From Holacanthus passer (Eukaryota > Chordata > Actinopteri > Pomacanthidae), in contig JAFREQ010000067.1 of the NCBI GenBank assembly GCA_025331565.1, forward strand, positions 744,001-808,000: a DNA stretch of 64,000 bases. Direction: 5' to 3'. The notes below the pieces were generated by a model. The model did no database searches. It was not told the DNA's origin and saw nothing but the letters and a program-made list of their open reading frames with translations. Below, in pieces: positions 1 through 11,038 of this stretch (positions within the stretch are counted from its first letter, which is position 1; the number at the start of each line of letters is the position of its first letter). The position numbers and the translations under genes were made by a program.

Positions 1-96
1 GTGGTGGGTGTTTCAGTTTCACGTTGTATATCAGTTTAAAGAAAGTGGTCTAATTCTCACTGATGCATTTGATGATTTCATGTTTTTGTTCACCAG

Positions 97-234
97 GAAC
101 GAGTGTTTCCGGCTAAAAAGGACCGTTCCTCTGTCTGGATACGTCGGCATGGTGCAGACCTTCTCCACCTACCAGACACTGCAACAAATGGACCCAGCTG
201 AGGCTGAACGTCTTTCTAATTACATCACGAACAA
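97..234 (+). CDS. Methyltransferase-like gene, penultimate coding exon
   Basis: The exon enters with the third base of a codon (G97) and leaves after two bases of a codon (AA at 233-234). It encodes NECFRLKRTVPL through YITNK. The upstream ORF extension across 8-96 is intron read-through: a polypyrimidine-like stretch ends in CACCAG immediately before 97. Confidence 0.65.
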
Positions 235-808
235 GTGAGACACTAACCTCCGACTCATCCACAGGTCTCTTTTACTTCAGGCCCTGAGCTGAACGTTGAT
301 CTCCAAGTCTCCACCTAAATTCATTCATCACGATCAACAGCGTCTTTGAACACTGTCACAGAGTTGGACATTAATCAGAGAAGCCAAACACTGCTCCACT
401 AAGCTTAAGTGTTGACTGCTTTGATAATATAGCCACCATTAATTCCCCTGCGCTGACAGGACAGAACAGCCCAGCGAGCAAAATACACGGAGGGGAACTG
501 CTGAGCTATAACTTTTACACAGATAAAAAAAGCATGACATTGTATTTAATTACTATCACAGTTTGGGAAGATTCACACACAGTTCTGCTCTGTGGAAAGA
601 TTTGACCTGTGTTTTGTGTGGTCTCATTTCCTCGGCTGTGATGATATGTCGACATCAGTTCATCCATGAATTCATATTAGCTCCTATTAGACTGGCCTGT
701 CTCCTCCTTCTCAGGTTGCTGTCTGCCATGAAGGCGTCGTCTCCTGACACAGAAGTTGCTCTGATCGTGAAGTACTTTTATTGGCTGGCGTGCAAACCCT
801 CATCATAA
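97..808 (+). CDS. Methyltransferase-like gene, last two coding exons (partial)
   Basis: Two exons, 97-234 and 715-808, join in frame across a GT-AG intron (acceptor CACCAG before 97, donor GTGAGA after 234, acceptor CTCCTTCTCAG before 715). The split codon AA|G encodes Lys and translation stops at TAA 806-808. The joined C-terminus contains RTVPLSGYVGMVQTFSTYQT, then DPAEAERL, then SSPDTEVALIVKYFYWLACK. This arrangement (substrate-side YxxM/FSTYQ segment, DPAEA helix, final hydrophobic strand ending in ACKP) fits the C-terminal half of the small cytosolic class I SAM-dependent methyltransferases that are multi-copy in fish and usually annotated as putative methyltransferases. The SAM-binding N-terminal half lies left of the window, so the substrate cannot be judged. 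The gene faces RAMP1 tail to tail. The 480-nt intron holds nothing recognisable. Exon structure is well supported; the family call is from memory. Confidence 0.62.
715..808 (+). CDS. Methyltransferase-like gene, terminal coding exon
   Basis: The exon follows a clear acceptor (CTCCTTCTCAG) and encodes LLSAMKASSPDTEV and then ALIVKYFYWLACKPSS before TAA. No AATAAA poly(A) signal is visible in the first several hundred bases downstream, so the 3' UTR end is undefined. Confidence 0.65.
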
Positions 809-809
809 A

Positions 810-858
810 CCAGTGCTTCCCAACCTTTTTGGGCCGTGACCTCATAAAACAAACCTCT
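810..858. mobile_element. hAT-like DNA transposon terminal remnant
   Basis: Directly after the methyltransferase stop codon the sequence reads CAGTGCTTCCCAACCTTTTT followed by GGGCCGTGACCTC. This closely resembles the terminal repeats of hAT (Charlie-type) elements, which typically begin CAGxGxTTCxCAACCTTTTT and continue into a GTGACCCC-like segment. I did not find the opposite end or a target-site duplication, so this is probably a fragment. If it is real, it forms part of the 3' UTR. Confidence 0.45.
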
Positions 859-1635
859 CATGTTGAGAAGTGCAAAGGTGGATTCATATCATTTTAAAAC
901 AAGCATGTGTTGTGTTTATTTTTTTAGATTTGAGTTTCTACTTATGTAAATGACACAGTTACATAATGAACCTGCTGCTAAATCTAAGAATGTGAATATC
1001 AGGAGTGAACACTAGATGGAGCTCTGTCATAAACTGATGGATGAGTGTGCACAGAATCCATTTTAAACCTTTTGTAAAGCCTTAAACTTGTATTTTTCTT
1101 TCTAGCTTAATTTGAGTCTTGGGTGAGAGATGTTCACTTACTTCCACAATGTCCATATCTTGGATTAAGCTGCATTTAAAACAAGCTGTTAAATTCAGTT
1201 GCTCTCCTGCTCCATAAGAAGATGGGATGCTGGAGATAAAACAGATGGTGAACATTGATTTTTTTTGTACTGTAGATGTGTTGAATATGAACAAAGAGAT
1301 GAGGAACAAAATCAGCACTGACCTTTTTGTCAGTTCTCTTTCTCCATTTCCTGCTCTCCTTTCCGCTCTTCCTCCACCTCTCTTCCAAGTTTATAACAAT
1401 AATTTGTCCAAGTCATCGCCGTCTCCCTGAGTGCCCTCGTCTCTACTGTTATTTATGTGTTCGCAGGTTGTTTAGGGCCACGAGAACAGATGGTAATTAA
1501 CATGCATGGCCTCCAAATCCCCTGAATCTCAAAGACTTTGTTACCTCCCTCTGCCAAACTTTGACACTCTCATCCCGGTGGTGTTTTCCACTAAAGATGG
1601 CTGCACAGACAAATTCTGCTTTTATACCAAATAGA
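859..1635. other. Convergent intergenic interval
   Basis: Non-coding DNA between the methyltransferase terminal exon (plus) and the RAMP1 3' end (minus). Short ORFs in the interval (for example 1082-1318 minus and 1227-1430 plus) overlap one another on opposite strands and have no recognisable protein features. I see no RNA gene here. It should contain the methyltransferase 3' UTR. Confidence 0.5.
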
Positions 1636-1638
1636 GCT

Positions 1639-1644
1639 TTTATT
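1639..1644 (-). terminator. RAMP1 polyadenylation signal
   Basis: TTTATT on the plus strand is AATAAA on the minus strand, about 210 bases downstream of the RAMP1 stop codon. It implies a 3' UTR of roughly 230 bases with cleavage near 1615-1625. It is the nearest canonical signal I noticed past the stop codon. Confidence 0.55.
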
Positions 1645-1851
1645 GCATATTATCGTTTTGAGGTCAGTCAGTCAAACAGTTTCTCCTGACTCATGCAATT
1701 GTTTCGCTGCATCGTCCACACACTCACATTCATATTAATATGAAAAGAACACAACTTGAAGACAATAAGTTTAAGTGCATCACACAAAAATCCTTTATCA
1801 CATGTCCATTTTCTATTTACAAGCCTCGACCCCAAATCCACGAGCCAGGCT

Positions 1852-2107
1852 CTATAGAACCCCCTCTGTGCGTTTACTCCTCCACACCACCAGGGCGGTC
1901 ATGAGCAGGGTGACCAGCACTGGCACGGCGATGAACGGGGCCAGGATGCTGGTCGGAGGGTCGTGGAGGAGTCGGCCGGTCAGGGCGCAGTCGTGGAAGT
2001 AGATCCGGTGGATGTGCATGAAGAAGCGGTCGACTATCTGGTTGGGCCAGAAGCAGTCGACCCTCAGGGCCACCTGGTAGGTGCAGTTTGTCAGTCCCTC
2101 GTAAATC
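1852..2107 (-). CDS. ramp1: RAMP1 coding exon 3 (helix 3, membrane helix, tail)
   Basis: The acceptor CGCCCTCTGCAG precedes 2107. The exon encodes EIYEGLTNCTYQVALRVDC, FWPNQIVDRFF, the DPPTSILAPF motif, a single membrane helix and the short tail SKRTEGVL, ending at TAG 1854-1852. In mammalian RAMP1 a SKRT-type tail limits surface exposure until the receptor partner binds. Confidence 0.95.
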
Positions 2108-5100
2108 CTGCAGAGGGCGACAACACACAGTCAGATCGACCTACCAGGTCAAACTTGATCCACGCTAAGACAAATAATTTCTTAAAGTGATTCTTATCTT
2201 TGCTCCAAGTTAAATTCTAAAAACACACTCATGAGGCTGAATTGTCTCGTATGTCTTTGAAACGTCCTTCCACAGTGGGACCAGAGTGGGGATTCCTGTT
2301 GGTAGGAAAAAAGGCGAAGGCGTGTCTAGAATTACCAGCGGGCTTAACACAGCTAAATATAACTTGTAGGTGGCAGAGGGCAGGGGAAATGGAGATGCAT
2401 ACCAGCAGTACACCATCCATACAGGACAGATCCTGCTCCGGATTTAACGGCATCGCTGGAGGCCGAGTGGTCAGAAAGCCAACTTGAATGTTTCTGATGG
2501 ATGCAATTTGTTGCTTAGTGTTATTTTCCATAACAGGACAAGCAGCATGAGGTTCCCACAGTTCTCAAATGACGCTCGCATCAGTCATTCAGATATGACA
2601 TGTATTCTCTCTGAGGGACACAACTCAGTTTTTCCACCCTCCTTCATAATAAAAGCTGTAAAAGTGAGCTGTGGGCGCCTCCTTAGCTCCCCGTGTTCAC
2701 CCCGCTTGATTTCATTATGAGTTCATTAGTCGGAGTTAATTTGGTTATGAGTTAAACACATATTTATTTGCAGCATGTAAGCATGATATCAACTGGGGTA
2801 TTAAATAAAAGATGCCTTCATTTCAGTTCACATGAATCAGCTAGTGAAATTAGCACAGTCTGGGGGGTCTGTGGGGCCCGAGGGAGTCGGGCCCCCGGGC
2901 AGTTTGAAATCCATCTTAGATAATTATTGTATGAAATTAAATTAAATTGTGATATAGAGCAGAATAATGATATTTTATTGCACATGCTGGATATGAATCA
3001 CCCTCGATTGACTGGATGTCACTTTGGATAAAAGCATGAATGACATGATCGGTATGTAATAAATTTATGTGTGTGTGTGATTCTGTTTCCATGTGTTTGT
3101 TCAAAGCTGGTGGATTTTTGGTGGAAACAATTATTATAATTTTGACTCCAAGGAGAGTAAATGAGCTGTTTCCCGGCCTTGTGCATGTCCTTGTTGAGCT
3201 CGGTGAAAGTGTTGTGGTTTAAAGGTAAGACAAGAGTCGAGAGAGTTTTTAAAGCTCTCAGCAAAACAGTGTGTGAATGACGCCATCTTGTTCTTTTTTT
3301 AAAAATTTGTTTCTTGACTAAAAAAAACAAGTCTTGGAGTGAAGCTGCAAACACAAACAGTATTCACACCCACACACGCTGATGCACTGCAACATGCACA
3401 ACACAAGTGTGTGCACCCACACAGACACACACTTTCCCTGTTAACAGTTTCAGTGACTAATACATTACATGATATTTTTTATTGCAAAACTACATTTTGA
3501 CAATAAAATCTCAAGTGTTAATTTGACAGAAATCATGTTTACAGGCAGACCGACACTCAGCAAAATTTTATATCAGGCAACATGGGCAGGCGAAGAAAGG
3601 TCACCAGAGACCCAATAAAGAATAGCTGTGATCATCATAGATCACTTTCACAAACTAAACAAAAAAATGCATCCCGAGCTGCCAGTTTCTGACGTCATTA
3701 AGGTGAACCCACGGGGACTGCTTATTTTATCTTGGAGGGGGAAGAACATGATCAGCAGAATAAGGAGAGTACAGAGCAGCATCAGAGTGATGGATCTAAA
3801 AACTGTGAGGGACTGAGATGCTGTGTGTGTTTTTCAACAGAAGAAAATTAAAGGTAGCAAATCCTGATCCACATGTGCATTAAAGATGAAGATCATTAAT
3901 CTTAGTCTGATGTTATTCAAGGAATCAAAATAGTAGAAAAAAGTCTTGGAGTTTCAAACCTTTAGTTTCACTTTCAAGGACAAAAAAAAATCCAGTTGCA
4001 TAAATAATCAGACATTTTTCTCCTCCACTTGTCCACTTGGCAGACAGCACACTTTGGACTCTGACGAACCTGGATTTGATTTGTGGCGCTCGATGCCAGA
4101 GTCCAGAATCAGCCACATCTATATTTATCACTGTGCATGTTTTGTTTGGATCTCACCTGAACGACAACGTGTCAATTACATGTCGGAAAAGTGTCCAGAC
4201 AAACAAAGCACTTCATGGACTGGAGGCTTTTTGGCTTCACAGATGTGCGGCTGTTTGTTTGAACAATCACACAAACAATTATCCTGATTATGCTTTTCAG
4301 AATATGATGTGATTTATGAAGACAGTGTCAACAGCTGAAGACACGTTTAAAGTGACTTTAAAGCATCAGCCACAAGTATCAGATGATGGAAATGAGGCTG
4401 TAGGAGCACGACCCTTAAGTTGAATTGAATGAATTCAGCTTTTCATTTGTAGGAGAAAGAAAGTTTTATTTCTTCTCATATAGTCTTGCTTTAAGCCCAT
4501 TGTTTGACATTACTCTGTTTTGAAATGAACCCAACTTATTACACTTTTATTTTCAAAGTCACAAAATTGCTCTGCACCCACACACAAGCCTAATTTGTGT
4601 ATTTCTAATTTCCTATCCTGCATGCTTTGTTTATCCGCTGCACAGCCAGCTCTCCAGACCTCGACGCTGGCGTCAAACGTCGTTGCCAGGAGTTTTGTGA
4701 CGCAACCGCAAACCCTCTATGTGCCTGTGCAAATGTTTCATGATGGGTTGCAACTGCACACTCAGACACACACAGAGCACCACCACCAATTATGTGCCGG
4801 ACCAAGAGAGGACAGCGAGCCAGGAGGGAAATCACAGCTTTGACAGCAGCTTCTCCTGAGGGCCTCTCGGCTGCTTTCACCCTCCTGTCTGACTCATCCT
4901 CTGACTGCTGGCGTTTGGGAAAAGGCTGCTCGGAGACATCCAACAAACACACAATGTGATGTGCAACAGATACAGTAAAAGGCTGCGACCGAGCGATGCG
5001 GTGGTGGGTGGAAACACTGGAGTCGGTGATGGCCATGAGGCAAAGAACAGCAAACTGTGGGCAGCAGAAGTTAAGAACATCATCTCTGCACAAACTGCTT

Positions 5101-7970
5101 GTCCTGCAGGAAGAATAGGAAAACTACATCTGATGCTAGGTGTTGTATGAAATGCATTTATATCAGAGACTCAGAAGATGGTGAAGATCAGTGACTTCAG
5201 GTTTGAATGGATGTTTGCATATGGAGGAAATATGTGCACTCTCACCAGCTTCCTTATGCAATTATCCTACTTTTTAAATCCATTTGCAAGAGAAATAAAA
5301 AGGTAACACCTGGTCACCATTTTAGCTTTTTTATGCAAATATTTCAACTATTAAATAATAACACTGTGACTGTTTTCCTATACTGACGCCTGCACATAAG
5401 GACAGAAATCAGTTTCTGGACTAAGTCATATTTTGTGTATATCTTGATTGATGCACATTGAATCTGCAAAGATATTATTGTTCAGCATTTTACTATTCAT
5501 AATAAATAATAAACCAAAACTATAGAGGTGGATGAGAGTGATAAAATGCACAAAATGAAGTTCAAGATTTGCTGCTGTGACAATCTCCATTACATGCTCG
5601 GAATAGGCATCAAATGAAGCATTAGTTCAGGCAGAGAGTCACACTTGTGTTAGGTGACGGGCATCAGCTGCTTCGTTCATGCTTTCATGCTGTTCGAACG
5701 CCAGCTGACCGTAAAATCCAATCATGTTCAAGCAGGTGTTCAGTGCAACCCGAATCTTCTTTCTCATGCCACTGCCACATATAATCTTTTGGTGTGAACT
5801 GTTTATTAAAAGATTATTTTTAATATCCTCTTTCTCACTCAAAGAAGAAAACCAAATCAAGCTCCATCCTTTTGCCTATTTTCATATCTTTGCCCGCTCA
5901 TTCTGCAGGACCCAGCCGGTGGACTCACTCCATGGTGTCCGGCCAGCTGCACCACAGGCCTCGCTCCACTCCTCCCATGTCGAACTTGAACTTGGCTAAG
6001 CAGAGATCATTGATCATCCTCTCGTAGAAGCCCCCGCTGCAGCCGGACGCTGATGGAAGGACTTGAGCTGAAGAGGAAAATGAAACAAAAATGCTTTAAT
6101 CAAGTTGTGAATGCGAACACGAGGATGGGTGATACGAGGTGATGGCAGCTGGGTGGGGAGCGAAAGCATCATTGTGAAGATACAAAAGAGTTCACAAAGC
6201 ACTACAGAGGTTATCTGCCTCCTTCAATTCTTGATAATTAGGAATATGTTGCAACAAACAAGGTCGTGTCCTGGCAATGGTTATTCCTCTTGGAGCGTTT
6301 TCTCCCCTATTAGGCTGCTACTTTCACCAAGAAAAGATTTTAATTTGCAGTTGGAGTCCCAATCCCATTTGTTTACTTCAGAGATGTGTGTAAACAGCTT
6401 CTTAATGTGGAGGCAGAGCGTGGCCGTCCCGCAGGACTCGGAGCTGAATGTAACACCACCGAGCGCTACAGTAGGAGAGGGAGCTTAAGCTGGCGGAAAA
6501 GGCCCCGCGTGGAACGAACAGGTTGCTGTTACCATCGAGAAACACGGTGGATCTCGGTCTGCGGCGGCCTGATAAGGGCCAACTGTGTGCCCATTATGTT
6601 TGCTCTGTCTCAGCCGGCTCCCGAGGCTCCGAGACGCTCAAAGGAAAGACTGAATGTGTTGACGGCGGGACTTCGAATAGAGATGCCGCTGAAAGAAGGA
6701 AAACGGTCGAGACCCCGTCGCCGCTGCAGCACGTTTTCAAACGGAGGCTTGAGTTGCTTCAATAAAAAACTAGAGTGAGGAGAAAAGGCATCAAACACAT
6801 GCAAAAGCTGAGCGTGTAAATGTTTGCAGAAATGAAGCATCCATTAGTTTGTCTATCGCCCGCAGAGTTGTGAGGATGCTATGCTTCACCTGTCTGTCTC
6901 TCTGCTGGCAGCCGCTGACGGAGAAACCTGACATTCAAGCATTCGGAGCTGCCTTCCAACTTGGCTGCGAACCAGCATTGCATTCACATTCCATTTTCCA
7001 GGAAAATCAAGGCGAACCGTGACAGATGCCGAAGCGCTCTGTCGACTTCCTCCCTTCAAGTTTTCCCATGTTGTGGTGGAAAGGAATCATCCATCAGTCC
7101 GGCAGGAAGCGTGAGCGTGATGAATATGAAATGGTCCATCTCGCTCGGATGTCGCTCGTGTTGACACATTCTCCCACTTATGTCGGGGTGAAAGTAAAGC
7201 TGGGCGACAATGGCTTTTCTAAAGAGTGTGTTGAAAGAATCCTCACATGCAAGATTAATATTATTCAGCACACTCTTCCTCCCTGGATATGTGTTGTTGT
7301 GTTGAGCATGGAGGTGTCTGAACACCTGCAACATGTTGTCCTCAAGTGGACACATTATCTGGTGTTGTAGAAAACCTATCGAGGGACTTGTGAAACTTTA
7401 ATGCCTTGTAAGAATTAATGGCATTAATATGCTTCTCTACATGTTATCAGCTCCCCAGCAGTAAAACGGAAGCCTTACTTCTCACCTGTTGAACATCAAC
7501 ACTGCAATATTTCTATTTGATGCTATTCGAGACCTGTATATTGCAGTTTTTCAAGTTATAGTTAATAGTCTCTTTGCATACAACACTTAAATTAAATTAA
7601 ATTAAATTAAATATACTGCAGTATTATCGATGAAAGTACACAACAGGAAGTAAAATCAGACTAAAAACATAAAATAAATGTGTAATATAAAGTTTGTTGC
7701 ACGTTTGAACCTTGAAATTTCTAAATGAATGAATGAATAGAATAATATGACAATATGAAAAATAAACCCATGAAGAAGTCAACCATCTCTGAAATACATA
7801 ATACATATGATATATTAAGCTATATTGTATGCACACACACACATTAAGCCTGTACAATATCCTGGAAAATATATTGTACAAGTAAAGTCTAACTCAGAAG
7901 AAGTTCAGGACTCACCTGCCATCAACAACACAAGCCCAGCCTTCAGGAGCGACGCGCTCTCCAGAGCCAT
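1852..7970 (-). CDS. ramp1: Receptor activity-modifying protein 1 (RAMP1), three exons
   Basis: RAMP1 is a single-pass accessory subunit that pairs with the calcitonin-receptor-like receptor (making a CGRP receptor) or with the calcitonin receptor (amylin receptor). CDS on the minus strand: exons 7970-7916, 6067-5929 and 2107-1852, all GT-AG, with phase 1 and phase 2 introns, giving 149 aa (human 148). Residues 1-18 are a signal peptide. The ectodomain has Cys 28, 41, 58, 73, 83 and 105, each one more than human RAMP1's six cysteines. CFWPN (83-87), VDRFF (90-94), DPP-SIL (114-120), a membrane helix near 119-139 and the tail RSKRTEGVL match RAMP1 better than RAMP2 or RAMP3. Differences from human: an N-glycosylation sequon at N72-C73-T74 (absent in human RAMP1) and Tyr75 where human has Trp74, a residue known for species-selective antagonist binding. 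The gene is convergent with the methyltransferase and divergent from the signal-peptide gene at 11039. Confidence 0.95.
2873..2895. repeat. GC-rich inverted repeat
   Basis: GGGGCCCGA (2873-2881) and TCGGGCCCC (2887-2895) are perfect 9-base inverted arms around a 5-base GGGAG loop, inside RAMP1 intron 2. The composition is strikingly GC-rich against an AT-rich background. Function unknown. Confidence 0.7.
3011..3047 (+). mobile_element. Degenerate fish SINE (V-SINE/L2-type) 3' tail
   Basis: The segment GGATGTCACTTTGGATAAAA and the following GCATGAATGACATG resemble the common fish SINE tail built around GTCGCTTTGGATAAAAGCG and a CTAAATGA-like end. Only the tail is recognisable. The tRNA-derived head is not evident. 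Confidence 0.5.
5929..6067 (-). CDS. ramp1: RAMP1 coding exon 2 (N-terminal ectodomain)
   Basis: The acceptor TTTTCCTCTTCAG precedes 6067 and the donor GTGAGTCC follows 5929. The exon encodes GCSGGFYERMINDLCLAKF and then KFDMGGVERGLWCSWPDTM. This is the helix 1/helix 2 region of the RAMP three-helix ectodomain and carries cysteines 28, 41 and 58. Confidence 0.93.
6068..7915 (-). other. ramp1: RAMP1 intron 1
   Basis: This 1.85-kb intron separates the signal-peptide exon from the ectodomain exon, as in mammalian RAMP genes. It contains a short (AAATT)n microsatellite. ORFs near 6386-6778 look like chance open frames in moderately GC-rich intron sequence. Confidence 0.85.
7587..7612. repeat. 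(AAATT)n microsatellite
   Basis: About five tandem units of AAATT/TTAAA in RAMP1 intron 1. Confidence 0.85.
7916..7970 (-). CDS. ramp1: RAMP1 coding exon 1 (signal peptide)
   Basis: The exon starts at ATG (7970-7968) and encodes MALESASLLKAGLVLLMA plus the first base of Ala19. The donor GTGAGTC lies at 7915-7909. The hydrophobic core is LLKAGLVLLMA. The phase-1 exit agrees with the phase-1 entry of exon 2. Confidence 0.92.
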
Positions 7971-8948
7971 GTTGAAAACCAACTCCAAGACGTTGAACAC
8001 ACTCTGCTCACTCCCTGGAGATCAACTGCACATGTCTCATTCTTCCCCCAAAGCCACCAGTCCAGGAACTACACCTCAGCGTTACAGATGAATTAACCAC
8101 AGCTCACGGCAGATCTGTGCGTAAAAGCCCCTTGACCTTCCACAGTGGGCAGCCTCCTTCCCTCGCCCTAATCATAGACGCTCTGCTGTCACCTGATCCC
8201 CTTGTCCCGCTCGAGCCTCTCACAGGGGACAAAACAAAGTCAGACCAAAATTAGTGCCAGTCTTAATGAACCCTGGGAGTCACGAGAGGAAGAAAGTCAT
8301 CTTGTGATGTATAACCTTAATTCACAGTTATACAAATATTAAAGCATGAGGGAGCAGTTAGCTACATGAGATACAATAAATAAACTGGAAGAAGTGGGAG
8401 TTGTAAAAAGTCACACCACATGTCCCGTGTGGAATATTACAGCCCAGAGAAAAGAGATTAAAAGTCTGCAAGAAACCATAATAAGATCCTTAAACTCCCT
8501 GAAGAGATGCTTTTTTTTAATTTTATGAATGCATCTACATCTGGAGCAGGAGCTTCAATGTATATAATTTTCTACAGAATGGGCCTTTAAACACACTGTT
8601 ATCATAATCTATAATATATAATCTGAAGACAGGAGATAACAGCATTAGACTGGATATAGGTTTTTAATTAAATCCCCATGAGTCACATTTACTCATTACT
8701 TATTTATTCTTTGTAATAGATTACTTGGACGACCCTCTTCTCAATCAAACCCCATGCTGGATTCACACGGGGCCCATTTCTGAGCACAAAGACAGAGAAT
8801 TCCCATTTTCATGTCATATCAGCTCAAATCTCACGCGGTCGACTAATTGAATGTTTTATCTGCAGATTTTTTTTGTGCAGGAACAGAGTGACGTTCATTA
8901 GTATTCTCAAGGCTGCTCTGCGCTGTGCTGCCACCCAGTGAGCTGGTG

Positions 8949-8999
<51 letters not shown>

Positions 9000-10540
9000 T
9001 AGACTCATCCCACAGCTCAAATCAATGTTTTTATGCATTTCTTATTATATACTGAAGTTAGTGAAGTTTGTAGACGAGCAGCCGGTGTGCTGTGTTTCCC
9101 TCAAGTTCATATTTTCCTGGATTTGCTTGTTGATTTGCATTAAGGATAAACCTGTTCTGTTCGTTTTTGTCGATATTAAAGGGCCTCTTACACATTTTAG
9201 TGCTGGTTTAAAAAGGCATCTTTTAATAAATGCACGCAATGCTGATTTTTAGGGACAAAAATAGAAGGCATTTTTCTTTGAAGCGTCCCCTTGAGAAAGA
9301 GAGAAATGGCAAAAAACTCCTTTCAGTGTCTGCAAAAAATCGTAGTTAGTTTCAACATTAATAACTAAAATCGCATTAGTAAATTGAAATGATGTCACTT
9401 GACTGAAACTTAATAAGTTAATGGAACAATAATTTCCATCATAGAAACCAATTACCAAAATTATAATTATTGTCCTCTGCATGTGATGCACAATGAAGAC
9501 ACTTTTCACTGACTTTAATAATTTGCATTAAATCTCTTGAAGGTAGAATAAAATAAAGTACACATCTAGAATTAGAAATCTATTAAATGATTGTCAATTT
9601 TTTGACTAATTCCCTTCAGCAAGAAAGAAAAACATACAACCCTTTCTCTTTTCTGACACTCCCCAAATAATTTACATACAGTCCCTTATCTCAGTTTTTA
9701 TGGTCAAATGATTATAACTCAGCTTTAAAGTGAGGCCTTTTGATTGAATTCTCCATTATTACAAGCATAATCTTTGTGAAAAATACAAGCCCAGTTGTTA
9801 TTTTATGTCCCTCAAGAGCTTTATGATTCACACCAGCTCCTGAGAAAAAGGAGTAGTTCTCTATAAAATCCCCTAGAGGGCAGCAGAGGACACTAAATGA
9901 ACCTCCTCCCTGACACTGTGGGGACAAACGAGGGCCCCTTTTGCTCCCTGCTGCCTAAGTCATTTGATAATAGTCTTCACCTTACATGCATCACAAATCA
10001 ATATGTTTTCGTCCTCGCTGGTTTTCACCAGCCGGGTTCATCCTTTGAGTCCACAGACGGAGCCGCAGAGCTGAGCACTTGTAAAATGAGCGGCCCTGAA
10101 AATGGTATATTGCTGGAGCCGTTCCCTTCACTGCAGCCCCATTAGACTGGCATCATCAAAGTTTATAGGCTGTGGCTTCTGGTGGCGGTGGGGGGGATGT
10201 TTGCTGACCCTGTTGGCACCTGAAAACTTTTCTACTTTCAAAATACAAACACAAATCAATCTTTCATAACAAGAAAATCACTATAATTTAAAGTATCGTC
10301 CATTTTTGACTCTGAAGGAATTGTGTCTTTAAAATTCTTATAAATGAATTTATCTGTCTAAATTACAAACATATTGCTCTATAACTGAAATCAATAAGCT
10401 ATATTGCAACTAATGAATCTGATTATTATAAGATAATAAAAAGCTCAGTTCTGTGTTGCCTCTGGTGGCACAGGTAGAAATTTAGACTCCAACAGGAACC
10501 AAAACAAAAATCTGCTCCTGACAGGTGTATTGACAGCAGC
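7971..10540. other. Divergent intergenic interval (RAMP1 / signal-peptide gene)
   Basis: The region between two start codons facing away from each other. It should hold the RAMP1 promoter and 5' UTR at its left edge. I see no TATA box or CpG-rich core immediately upstream of 7970, so a non-coding first exon further right is possible. AT-rich sequence, one long (GT)n tract at 8946 and no supportable gene make up the rest. Confidence 0.5.
8946..8999. repeat. (GT)n-(GA)n compound microsatellite
   Basis: About 20 GT units (one interruption, GTGCGT) run directly into six GA units. It gives a Cys-Val repeat in translated frames, so ORFs over it are artefacts. Confidence 0.95.
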
Positions 10541-10751
10541 AATGAAGCCAAATAGCCAATCAGGAGAGGTGATAAGTGAGGTGGGCGGATTTCCAAAAAA
10601 CAGAAAAGACAAAACACTCCTGAGCTTTTTTGGAGAGCTCATGCGATTGGCTGAAGGAGGCGCCAGTCACACCGAGGAGGCGTGTTCAGACCCCCCCATC
10701 CCAACACACACACACACTCCATCCCCCTCCACCCCCCCAGCCACCGGCACG

Positions 10752-10763
10752 ATGGCAGTGTGA
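10752..10763 (+). promoter_or_regulatory. Upstream ORF (4 codons)
   Basis: ATG GCA GTG TGA in the presumed 5' leader. It is in the transcript only if transcription starts upstream of 10752. If so, it would modestly reduce initiation at the main start. Confidence 0.35.
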
Positions 10764-11007
10764 GGAGTAAATGGCTCAGAGTATCGGTGGTGGAAAGCGA
10801 CCTAAACACTGGTCTGGGAGCTGATAAACAAACACCAGAGCCGTGCGTAAAAGCTCTCCAAGGCGCGCGCTCCCGGTGCGCACGGACACTGTGCCAGCTC
10901 TCCAACAAACCCAAGAAGACCACGACCCTTTTTTTTTTTTCTTTTTTTCTTTTTTGGTTGTTTATTTTTGTGCGCGTGAGTGAAAAACCAGGATATCTCC
11001 ATTGGAC

Positions 11008-11013
11008 ATGTGA
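11008..11013 (+). promoter_or_regulatory. Start-stop element upstream of the main ATG
   Basis: ATG immediately followed by TGA, 25 bases upstream of the main start at 11039. Known start-stop uORFs stall ribosomes at initiation and lower main-ORF translation. Here the flanking context is CATTGGAC before the ATG. Function is inferred. Confidence 0.4.
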
Positions 11014-11038
11014 GGAGTTAAAGCAGCCTTGTTCAAAG

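Larger units (their letters stand above)
2108..5928 (-). other. ramp1: RAMP1 intron 2
   Basis: This 3.8-kb intron carries no coding signal I can support. It holds a GC-rich hairpin at 2873-2895 and a SINE-type tail at 3011-3047. Short ORFs in the interval (for example 4605-5093 minus) have no recognisable domain and sit between splice sites of a well-supported gene. Confidence 0.85.
10545..11038 (+). promoter_or_regulatory. Promoter and 5' leader of the signal-peptide gene
   Basis: Two CCAAT boxes flank this region: CCAAT at 10556-10560 and the reverse form ATTGG at 10646-10650. They are followed by GC/CpG-rich sequence including GGCGCGCGCTCCCGGTGCGC near 10861-10880. No TATA box is evident, which fits a CpG-type promoter. 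The 5' leader before ATG 11039 holds two tiny uORFs (10752-10763 and the start-stop ATGTGA at 11008) and a long T-rich tract from about 10929. The transcription start cannot be fixed from sequence alone. Confidence 0.5.

Noticed and set aside
4605..5093. 162-codon minus-strand ORF inside RAMP1 intron 2
   Set aside because: It lies wholly between validated RAMP1 splice sites, is on the same strand and shows no domain. It is most likely intronic.
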